Assembly: GCA_964630665.1 (NCBI GenBank)
Contig: CAZVVN010000058.1
Coordinates: 1-22,439, forward strand
Direction: 5' to 3'
Length of the DNA stretch: 22,439 nucleotides
Origin: UBA9619 sp964630665
GTDB lineage: Bacteria > Pseudomonadota > Gammaproteobacteria > Arenicellales > UBA868
The translations under genes were made by a program, and so were the position numbers. Below, piece by piece: positions 7,056-12,437 of this stretch (positions are counted from its first letter, which is position 1; each line of letters opens with the position of its first letter). Below the pieces are notes generated by a model that did not search any database, was not told the DNA's origin, and worked only from the letters and a program-made list of their open reading frames with translations.

Positions 7056-8045
7056 TCAGGCAGGAGTTTTCCTATCGGGCTGCTTACGGTTGTACAGCAC
7101 TTTGAACCGAGGGTAGTCGTGGACCTTGGCCGGGGGATCGGGGTCCACGGTCGGCGGTGGATCTGCCAGTACAGTCTGCGGCCTGAGTTTGGTCTGGGCA
7201 CCGCCGAGGTCTCTGGCCCATACTTTGTGTTTATAGGTACACACGGCAAGACATATCGAGCAGTAGTGCTGCCTGGCAAAGTAAGGGAAACAGCGGCCTG
7301 TATCGATCACGTAACGGGGCTTTCCGATCGGGTCCATCCCGGCCCGGGGGTCTCGGTCATCGGGAATAGCATCGGCCGGGCAGAACTTCCGGCAGGCTTT
7401 GCAGCGGTCACAGAAGGCGGCAATACCGATATCGACCGGCGAATCACAGGCCATCGGCAGATCGGTGACCACGGTACCCAGCCGGAACAACGGGCCGAGC
7501 TCCGGGTGAATGATAGAGCCGTGCCGACCGAGTTCTCCGAAACCGGCCCTGAGGGCGATCGGAACGTGCATCAGATCCGAATCACCGACCGGGTCCTCGA
7601 CCCGGGCCGGGTATCCGCGATCCCGCAGGGCCCTGGCAACGCTGATACAGATCTCCCCCAGGTCCTGGTAGACCCGGCAGCATTCCACACCGCTGTCGAT
7701 CGAGGGTACGGTCTGAAAGTGCTTCCAGCGCATCCGCTGTCCGATGGCGATGGCATAGGTCTCCGAGACCGTTCTCCCGTGGTAGACATCCGATGGTTCT
7801 ATGCGGGTGATGCCCACAGCAGCTGCACCGGCGGCCCGGGCAGCGGCCTTAACGAACTCGGCGGCCTGCGAAGCGGTATCGAACGGTGTTCTCTCTTCGG
7901 CTGCAGGCCCCTGGAACTCGAGGGACTGCTTGGTGTAGATCTCGGCGACGATCTCGCTGGCACCGGGCGTGTGATCCACCCGACCCCCGCAGGCGGCATA
8001 CCAGGCTTGCCAGTCAAATGGCGGATTTGATTCGTTTCTGGCCAT
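7056..8045 (-). CDS. Reductive-dehalogenase-like (RdhA-type) iron-sulfur protein
   Basis: A 329-residue protein with two [4Fe-4S] cluster motifs near the C-terminus. Cluster 1 is C212-x2-C215-x2-C218-x3-C222-P and cluster 2 is C252-x9-C262-x2-C265-x3-C269. The segments around them match the RdhA family better than epoxyqueuosine reductase QueG. AGFGELGRHG (167-176) and PELGPLFRLGTVVTDLP (181-197) parallel the RdhA AGLGExGRxG and PEFGPxVRLxxVxTDLPL motifs. RYVIDTGRC (244-252) parallels the RdhA IDxxxC lead-in to cluster 2. Residues 72-80 (AGAAAVGIT) begin the cobalamin-binding nitroreductase-like domain. The family transfers electrons from the clusters to a corrinoid that attacks the substrate. 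There is no Tat signal, unlike respiratory RdhAs, so it should be cytoplasmic or attached through a partner. It is cotranscribed with RidA and a 27-residue membrane protein. Dehalogenation itself is not proven; some relatives have other reductive roles. Confidence 0.85.
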   Translation of the reverse strand: MARNESNPPFDWQAWYAACGGRVDHTPGASEIVAEIYTKQSLEFQGPAAEERTPFDTASQAAEFVKAAARAAGAAAVGITRIEPSDVYHGRTVSETYAIAIGQRMRWKHFQTVPSIDSGVECCRVYQDLGEICISVARALRDRGYPARVEDPVGDSDLMHVPIALRAGFGELGRHGSIIHPELGPLFRLGTVVTDLPMACDSPVDIGIAAFCDRCKACRKFCPADAIPDDRDPRAGMDPIGKPRYVIDTGRCFPYFARQHYCSICLAVCTYKHKVWARDLGGAQTKLRPQTVLADPPPTVDPDPPAKVHDYPRFKVLYNRKQPDRKTPA

Positions 8046-8065
8046 CCTGATCTGGAATCAGATTT

Positions 8066-8149
8066 TCAGCCCTGGATCCATTGGACGATCGCATAGCCCA
8101 TCCACAGCAGTGCGATCAGAAGTATTGTGATACGCCAGTCGATGCCCAT
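8066..8149 (-). CDS. 27-residue single-pass membrane microprotein beside the RdhA-like gene
   Basis: A short open frame fits snugly in the gap between RidA and the RdhA-like gene: ATG 14 bases after the RidA stop, TGA 20 bases before the RdhA-like ATG, all on the minus strand. The product begins MGIDWRI, then has a hydrophobic helix of about 16 residues (TILLIALLWMGYAIVQ), and ends WIQG. A GGGGG run lies four bases before the ATG as a Shine-Dalgarno-like element. The shape is a membrane anchor with a charged N-terminal D-x-R and a Trp belt at both ends. In reductive-dehalogenase operons the adjacent rdhB gene encodes a membrane anchor of about 90 residues. This could be a minimal functional counterpart, though no sequence homology can be claimed. 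The gene is supported by spacing and composition only. Confidence 0.6.
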   Translation of the reverse strand: MGIDWRITILLIALLWMGYAIVQWIQG

Positions 8150-8163
8150 ATTGCCCCCGATGG

Positions 8164-8550
8164 TCAGGCCTTGAGCCTGGCCTGGATGGTGATCTCCACC
8201 TTGCTGCCGCCGAAAAGCCGCGGCGATTCGGTGGTGGTGCGTGCCGGGTACTCAGCCGGTTCGAAAAAGAGCTTATAGGCAGCGTCCATCGCGTCGAAAT
8301 CGTCGAGGTTTGAGAGGTGCACATCTGCACGCACAATGTCCGTCATCGACAGGCCCAGTTCGTCAAGAATGCTCGAGACGACAGTCATGACAGCGTCGGT
8401 CTCCTGACCGACATCACCTAGAACGGCATTACCAGCCGGAAAATCAGCAGCCACCAGGCCCGCGAGGTAGGCATAACGGTCATCCAGTACGACCTGGCTG
8501 AAAGGGGCCGCGGAGCGGGGTACGGCGGCTGGCTGGATTCGCTGGATCAT
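8164..8550 (-). CDS. RidA/YjgF/UK114-family protein
   Basis: A 128-residue protein from ATG 8550, the usual RidA length. An in-frame extension to 8622 is possible, but the family homology begins at MIQRIQPAAVP. RidA proteins are trimers that hydrolyse reactive enamine/imine intermediates made by PLP enzymes, or act as pathway-specific deaminases. The key arginine is present in the PAR motif (Arg104, equivalent to Arg105 of the E. coli protein), and Glu119 in KVEI matches E. coli Glu120. The N-terminal PFSQ and the DIVRADVHLSNL segment are typical. It is the first gene of a minus-strand run (RidA, membrane microprotein, RdhA-like, EamA) and is divergent from the PhyH-family gene across 105 bases. 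No strong Shine-Dalgarno precedes ATG 8550. A link to the PLP protein at 4097-5245 is possible but speculative. Confidence 0.9.
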   Translation of the reverse strand: MIQRIQPAAVPRSAAPFSQVVLDDRYAYLAGLVAADFPAGNAVLGDVGQETDAVMTVVSSILDELGLSMTDIVRADVHLSNLDDFDAMDAAYKLFFEPAEYPARTTTESPRLFGGSKVEITIQARLKA

Positions 8551-8560
8551 AGAGGTAGAC

Positions 8561-8589
8561 TTGACGATAATGATGGCCAAATCTATCCG
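8561..8589 (+). promoter_or_regulatory. Possible promoter of the PhyH-family gene
   Basis: TTGACG (8561-8566, five of six to consensus) and TATCCG (8584-8589, weak) are spaced by 17 bases in the divergent region between RidA and the dioxygenase gene. A start near 8596 would give a 60-base leader. Confidence 0.3.
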
Positions 8590-8655
8590 ATTCCCCAGTC
8601 GGCGAAAAGTACCTTTGGTCACCTCGGACCATTATCACTACAGGGATTCAGGCTT

Positions 8656-9489
8656 ATGGGCAAACATCTCAGCGAAGAACAGATCCTGCGGTTTAACGAA
8701 GACGGGTACCTGCCGGCCTTCCCGGTGGCGTCGCCAGATCAGATCGCACACATGCGCTCCAAACTTGAAGAATTCGAGAATGACAGCGGCGGCGTGCTGC
8801 GGGGTTCGAACCGTTTCAAGAACCACCTACTCTTCAAATGGCTGTCGGATTTCATCCGTACGCCGACGATTCTCGATGCTGTCGAGGATATTATTGGACC
8901 CGACATTTTGGTCTGGTCGACCGACTGGTGGATCAAAGAGCCCCGATCCCCGCAGTTCGTCTCCTGGCATCAGGACAGCCAGTACTGGGGTCTGGATACG
9001 GACAAACTGCTGACCGTATGGGTGGCACTGTCGCCGTCTACCGAAGAAAGTGGCTGTATGCGTGTATTACCGGGCAGTCACACCGGTCCTGATCTGCAGC
9101 ATGAAGAGACCTTTCACGATAACAACATGCTGACCCGCGGACAGCAGATCACCGGCATCGATGAGGGTAAGGCCGTGAACCTTGAGGTCGACACCGGCGA
9201 GGCGACATTATTCGCGTTCCGCATCGCCCATGCATCGCATCCTAATCAAACTGATGACCGGCGGATCGGGTTGGCTATTCGTTACATTCCCCCAGATACG
9301 CGCCAGGCCTATTCAGACCAGGACAGCGCCGCCCTGGTTCGCGGCAACGACCGCTTCGGCAGCTTTGAGCCGGAGCCGGAGCCGCGGTATGACTTTGATC
9401 CGGTCGCGGTCGAGTTTCACAGGGAGTCCGAAGAGGTCCGGCGCCAGATTCTCTACCACGGCACCGAGTGGAAGTCCCATAGAACCTGA
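8656..9489 (+). CDS. Phytanoyl-CoA dioxygenase (PhyH)-family Fe(II)/2-oxoglutarate hydroxylase
   Basis: A 277-residue cytoplasmic protein with the double-stranded beta-helix of the PhyH family. The iron-binding facial triad is complete: His105 and Asp107 in the WHQDSQYWG motif, and distal His192 in AHASHPN. Arg203 follows eleven residues later and is the expected 2-oxoglutarate carboxylate ligand. Because the Asp of HxD is kept, hydroxylation rather than halogenation is expected. CMRVLPGSH (134-142) is the standard family segment. The start at ATG 8656 has TCAGG close upstream. It is divergent from RidA and convergent with the SMP-30 gene. Bacterial relatives hydroxylate diverse small molecules such as ectoine, alkyl chains and phosphonates, so the substrate is open. 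Its place opposite an RdhA-like gene fits a catabolic cluster. Confidence 0.92.
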   Translation: MGKHLSEEQILRFNEDGYLPAFPVASPDQIAHMRSKLEEFENDSGGVLRGSNRFKNHLLFKWLSDFIRTPTILDAVEDIIGPDILVWSTDWWIKEPRSPQFVSWHQDSQYWGLDTDKLLTVWVALSPSTEESGCMRVLPGSHTGPDLQHEETFHDNNMLTRGQQITGIDEGKAVNLEVDTGEATLFAFRIAHASHPNQTDDRRIGLAIRYIPPDTRQAYSDQDSAALVRGNDRFGSFEPEPEPRYDFDPVAVEFHRESEEVRRQILYHGTEWKSHRT

Positions 9490-9578
9490 AGAGGCGTCCT
9501 CACCCGCCGCCGCGTCCTGTTGTGCTGCAGGCTCGTACTCTATCCCCCGGATCTAACTGGCAGCGGTCGGAACGGCCG

Positions 9579-10514
9579 TCAGCTGTTCAAGTGGGCGAGT
9601 CCCAGGCCGCTTCTCGGCCACGGCACCTCGATCAGCTGCCCGCTTTGCGAGAGTGTGATGTAGGCCGTTTTAAGGTCTGGACCACCAAAACAGATGTTGG
9701 TGGTATAGCGGTCCGGAAACGCGATGTGCTCTACTTCGCCGGACTCGGGAGAGATCACGCTGATACCGCCGTTGATCAGGGTCGCGACGCAGACCCGCCC
9801 ATCCGCTTCCACGGCCAGACTGTCGAAACGCTGATACCCCGCAGACCCGGCGACGAACCGCCCGCCATGCGGCGAAGGCCAAGGCTCGGCGGCAATTTCC
9901 CCGGGCGCAGAGAGATCGAAAGCCCACAGCCTTGCCGGCGGCGTCTCTGCAACGTAAAGGGTCTGGCCATCGGGCGAGAGGCCCACGCCATTGGGCATCT
10001 CCACCGGCTGCGCCACTGTTCTGACGCCGCTGCCATCGGCAAGCCCGTAGAGCACACGCCCTCGATCCTGATCGTTGGGCCGCACCTTGCCGAGATCCGA
10101 GAAATAGAACCCGCCATGTGCATCGAAGACCATGTCATTGGGCCCAGACAGCGGCACACCATCGGCCTCGGTGTATAAGACCTCCACCCGTCCGGTCTCA
10201 AGGTCAACCACTTCGATCCGCCCCCCGCTGTAGTCGGCGGGTTGCAGGGTCGGTCGTATCCCCATCTCATCGACATGCCACTGGAAGCCGCCGTTGTTGC
10301 AGACGAAGCACCGATCGGCCGGTCCCATGGCAAGGCCGTTGGGGCCGCCGCCAGGCGTCGCCACGGTCTCTTTACTACCGTCCGGCAGCACCCGGGTGAT
10401 GATCCCCCGCTTGATCTCAACCACCAGTACGCTGCCATCGAGCATAGCCACAGGCCCTTCGGGGAATTCAAGCCCTGTGGCGATTACAGTGAAGTCAGGG
10501 GTGTTTGTTGGCAT
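9579..10514 (-). CDS. SMP-30/gluconolactonase/LRE-family hydrolase
   Basis: A 311-residue six-bladed propeller protein of the SMP-30 family, which hydrolyses sugar or other lactones with one divalent metal. Likely metal ligands are Glu19 (FPEGP), Asn175 (MPNGVGLSPDGQTLYVAE) and Asp231 (FDSLAVEADG). Asn126 in GPNDMVFD is the conserved substrate-side residue. Repeated blade motifs such as GPNGLA, GPNDMVFDAHGGFYFSD and LSPDGQTLYVAE are plain. There is no signal peptide, so the protein is cytoplasmic. Its ATG lies 37 bases after the stop of the HCCA-isomerase-like gene on the same strand, which implies cotranscription from the promoter at 11218-11246. A lactonase with an isomerase-like protein and SDRs nearby fits opening of a lactone or cyclic intermediate in a degradation route; the real substrate is unknown. 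Confidence 0.92.
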   Translation of the reverse strand: MPTNTPDFTVIATGLEFPEGPVAMLDGSVLVVEIKRGIITRVLPDGSKETVATPGGGPNGLAMGPADRCFVCNNGGFQWHVDEMGIRPTLQPADYSGGRIEVVDLETGRVEVLYTEADGVPLSGPNDMVFDAHGGFYFSDLGKVRPNDQDRGRVLYGLADGSGVRTVAQPVEMPNGVGLSPDGQTLYVAETPPARLWAFDLSAPGEIAAEPWPSPHGGRFVAGSAGYQRFDSLAVEADGRVCVATLINGGISVISPESGEVEHIAFPDRYTTNICFGGPDLKTAYITLSQSGQLIEVPWPRSGLGLAHLNS

Positions 10515-10551
10515 GGGTCCAGGTGCTCCAGTCAGTAAAAAAGAAAGGGTC

Positions 10552-11148
10552 TTACCTGGCGAGCGCCCGCTCGACGAAGTCGAGTCGGTCCTGTCCCCAG
10601 AACAGCTGATCGCCGATCAGGTAGGTGGGCACACCGAACACGCCCCGGGAAAAGGCCTCTTCGGTGTTGGTTTCAACTTCATTCTGGCATTCCTCACTTT
10701 CCGCCCGGGCCAACAGTGTCTCCGATTCCAGGCCTACCGTGTCGAGTACGCTTTTGACGACCGAGGCTTCAGCAACATCCCGGTCTTCGACCCAGCAGGC
10801 ACGCATCAGCGCATGAACCAGCTCTGACGGGTCTTCCCCGGACTGCCGCACTGCAGCGACCGTGCGTGCCGCCAATTGGTCGTTGGTTGGAAAATAACGG
10901 GGTTCAAGGGTCAGTTCGACGCCTAGGTGATCCCTCCAGCGGCTGAGCTCCTGCATGCGGTACGCTTTGCGTTGATCCGAACGGTCTTTCAGTTGCAGAC
11001 CACCGGTACGCGAGAAGATCAGCGCGGTGTTAACCGGTTTGTGCTTCAAGGTCGCCCCGTAACGGTCTGCGATCTCCCTCAGACGCGCGTCACCGAGATA
11101 GCTCCAGGGCGAGACAACAGCGAAGTAATAATCAACCGTAGCGGTCAT
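10552..11148 (-). CDS. 2-hydroxychromene-2-carboxylate isomerase-like (DsbA/GST-kappa fold) protein
   Basis: A 198-residue protein from ATG 11148; 22 more in-frame residues upstream to 11214 lack family character. The thioredoxin-like N-terminus carries YYFAVVSPWSYLG (7-19), where Ser13 replaces the redox Cys of DsbA and is the residue that activates glutathione in HCCA isomerase and kappa-class GST. The helical insertion follows (residues about 60-150), then GVFGVPTYLIG with the cis-proline and LFWGQDRL, the family's usual end. HCCA isomerases act in naphthalene-type aromatic degradation with glutathione, but most genomic homologues have no tested substrate. It is first in a two-gene unit with the SMP-30 lactonase and divergent from the SDR at 11358. 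Confidence 0.88.
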   Translation of the reverse strand: MTATVDYYFAVVSPWSYLGDARLREIADRYGATLKHKPVNTALIFSRTGGLQLKDRSDQRKAYRMQELSRWRDHLGVELTLEPRYFPTNDQLAARTVAAVRQSGEDPSELVHALMRACWVEDRDVAEASVVKSVLDTVGLESETLLARAESEECQNEVETNTEEAFSRGVFGVPTYLIGDQLFWGQDRLDFVERALAR

Positions 11149-11217
11149 TGGGCATCTCGTTGTGGTGGGCCATTGGGGGAGTTGCGCTTGAGTTGTTGTG
11201 ACCTTGACTGTCACGCT

Positions 11218-11246
11218 ACTATACCGTCAGCTGCGACCGTTCTGAA
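11218..11246 (-). promoter_or_regulatory. Sigma70-type promoter for the isomerase/lactonase unit
   Basis: On the minus strand TTCAGA (complement of 11241-11246) and TATAGT (complement of 11218-11223, five of six) are spaced by exactly 17 bases. The start would be near 11211, 63 bases ahead of ATG 11148. GTGAC and GTCAC arms (around 11198-11214) lie over the inferred start region and could bind a regulator. Confidence 0.45.
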
Positions 11247-11316
11247 TCATTTTATTCGTGACGGTCCGGCCCAGAAGTGGCCTCGTGAGATGCCGGCTCT
11301 GAAATCACCAACCTAA

Positions 11317-11339
11317 TAAGGGCCATGACATGGCCCTTA
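11317..11339. promoter_or_regulatory. Palindrome with 11-base arms just upstream of the SDR gene
   Basis: TAAGGGCCATG is followed by one A and then by its exact inverted copy, CATGGCCCTTA. It ends 18 bases before ATG 11358 and directly ahead of the TTGGAGAG ribosome binding site. As DNA it is an obvious operator for a dimeric regulator, of TetR or GntR size. As RNA it would form an eight-base stem with a seven-base loop in the leader. No T-run follows, so it is not a normal intrinsic terminator. Confidence 0.55.
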
Positions 11340-11357
11340 CACAATTGGAGAGATTCC

Positions 11358-12116
11358 ATGCAACTCAATGATAAAACGGTGGTCGTCACCGGAGGAGCCC
11401 GTGGCCTCGGCCGGGCCTACTGTGAGTCCCTGGCGGCTGAGGGTGCTAACGTGGTCGCAGCAGATATTCGGGATACCCAGGCAACTGTGGACAGCGTGAC
11501 GTCGGCAGGCGGCAGCGCCATCGGCGTAGACCTCGATGTGGCACAGATGGACAGTTGCGAGGCGATGGCCCAGGCCGCGGTCGAGTCGTTTGGGGGGATC
11601 GACTCGCTGATCAACAATGCCGCACTTTACGGGGATATCTCCGGCGGGAGATTTGACCAGATCCCGGATGAACAGTGGAACAAGGTCATGAATGTCAATA
11701 TCAAGGGGATCTGGCAGTGCTGCAAAGCGTGTGTTCCGCATATCCGCACTGCCGGGGGTGGCACCATTGTCAACATCTCTTCTCTGGCGGCCACCTACGG
11801 TATGCCTTATGCGCTGGATTATGCGATGTCCAAGGCCGCCGTGATCGGCATGACCCGGAGTCTTGCCCGGGAACTCGGCCGAGACTGGATCCGGGTGAAT
11901 TCGGTGGCGCCTTCCGCGGTCCTGACAGAAGGCACCGAAGACTACATGGGGGAGAAACAGGAAAAGGCGCTGGAGGTGATTGCCGGAAATCAGTCATTAC
12001 GCGCAAACCTCGAACCCAAAGATATGGTAGGCACAATCCTGTTCCTGGTCTCCGACGCATCGCGTTTCATTACCGGCCAGACGATTATGGTCGACGGCGG
12101 TACAACCTTGTTGTAA
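11358..12116 (+). CDS. SDR-family NAD(P)-dependent oxidoreductase
   Basis: A 252-residue classical SDR. TGGARGLG (11-18) is the cofactor loop, Asp36 points to NAD, and the NNAG motif reads NNAA (86-89). Tetrad residues are Asn114, Ser142, Tyr155, Lys159 (YAMSK). IMVDGG closes the fold. The start at ATG 11358 is preferred over an in-frame ATG at 11325 because TTGGAGAG lies six bases ahead and the fold begins at MQLNDKTVVVTGG. The upstream ATG would also lie inside the palindrome at 11317-11339. It is divergent from the isomerase/lactonase unit, so one regulator could control both sides. The substrate is unknown; relatives oxidise sugar lactols, sterol or aryl alcohols, or reduce 3-oxoacyl groups. 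Confidence 0.93.
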   Translation: MQLNDKTVVVTGGARGLGRAYCESLAAEGANVVAADIRDTQATVDSVTSAGGSAIGVDLDVAQMDSCEAMAQAAVESFGGIDSLINNAALYGDISGGRFDQIPDEQWNKVMNVNIKGIWQCCKACVPHIRTAGGGTIVNISSLAATYGMPYALDYAMSKAAVIGMTRSLARELGRDWIRVNSVAPSAVLTEGTEDYMGEKQEKALEVIAGNQSLRANLEPKDMVGTILFLVSDASRFITGQTIMVDGGTTLL

Positions 12117-12140
12117 GTAAGGATATCCCAAACGTTTGGA

Positions 12141-12156
12141 TGTGATGCCCGCCACA
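12141..12156. promoter_or_regulatory. CRP-like site (one mismatch) in the protease/PilY1-like unit leader
   Basis: The sequence is TGTGA-TGCCCG-CCACA: one half-site is perfect and the other has one mismatch to TCACA. A possible promoter downstream is TTCAAA (12157-12162), a 16-base spacer, then GATAAT (12179-12184), with a start near 12191. The site would be centred about 42 bases upstream of it, which is the class II CRP position. The leader to the ATG would be long, about 247 bases. Confidence 0.35.
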
Positions 12157-12179
12157 TTCAAAACGATAAGGATGTGGCG
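12150..12179 (+). terminator. Hairpin after the SDR gene, possible weak terminator
   Basis: CGCCACATTC (12150-12159) pairs with GGATGTGGCG (12170-12179): ten base pairs including one G-T pair, with a ten-base A-rich loop. It lies 34 bases after the SDR stop. The following bases, ATAATCTTT, are only partly T-rich, so Rho-independent termination is uncertain. It overlaps the CRP-like site. Confidence 0.3.
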
Positions 12180-12437
12180 ATAATCTTTGCCTGGTCGCCC
12201 ACGGGCAGTGAAGGTACAGTGCTAACCGCTACCGGACGGTGGTAGAGTTCTGATATTCAACCGAGCCAACCAGAACCTATCGCCCCATGACAAACGAGAG
12301 CTCCTTCATCAGAACCATAATTCGCCAGGTGATCCCGTCCATATCTGCGCGAATATTGATATCGTGGTCTTGGAAACCACCTACCGAATTAGGGTGTTAT
12401 CCTTCGACAAGATAACCGCCTGAGGCGCTGCCTGGTC

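Larger units (their letters stand above)
12117..12437. other. Intergenic leader ahead of the protease/PilY1-like unit
   Basis: This 321-base gap holds a 12-base palindrome CCAAACGTTTGG (12128-12139), a CRP-like site (12141-12156), a hairpin (12150-12179), a possible -10 GATAAT (12179-12184) and, near its end, a GTTATC/GATAAC hairpin (12396-12416) next to CGCCT-G-AGGCG (12417-12427). The last two structures sit 10-42 bases before the protease start and could affect translation. A 43-codon open frame at 12288 has no ribosome binding site and is not called. Confidence 0.5.

Noticed and set aside
7119..8030. A 303-codon open frame on the plus strand opposite the RdhA-like gene
   Set aside because: It is an antisense shadow: the minus-strand protein has intact cluster motifs and family segments, while the plus-strand translation shows no family features.
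7056..8045. Epoxyqueuosine reductase (QueG) as the identity of the iron-sulfur protein
   Set aside because: The GWxGK-type QueG motif and C-terminal HEAT region are absent, while RdhA-type AGFGELGRHG, PELGP and IDTGRC segments are present.
9522..10178. A 218-codon plus-strand open frame opposite the SMP-30 gene
   Set aside because: Antisense to a clear SMP-30 protein; no ribosome binding site or motif.
11198..11214. GTGAC/GTCAC arms as another CRP site
   Set aside because: The half-sites are nine bases apart by the TGTGA/TCAC reading rather than six, so it does not fit the CRP geometry.
12288..12419. A 43-codon open frame in the leader of the protease unit
   Set aside because: No ribosome binding site and no structural pattern; it may be chance in a long leader.
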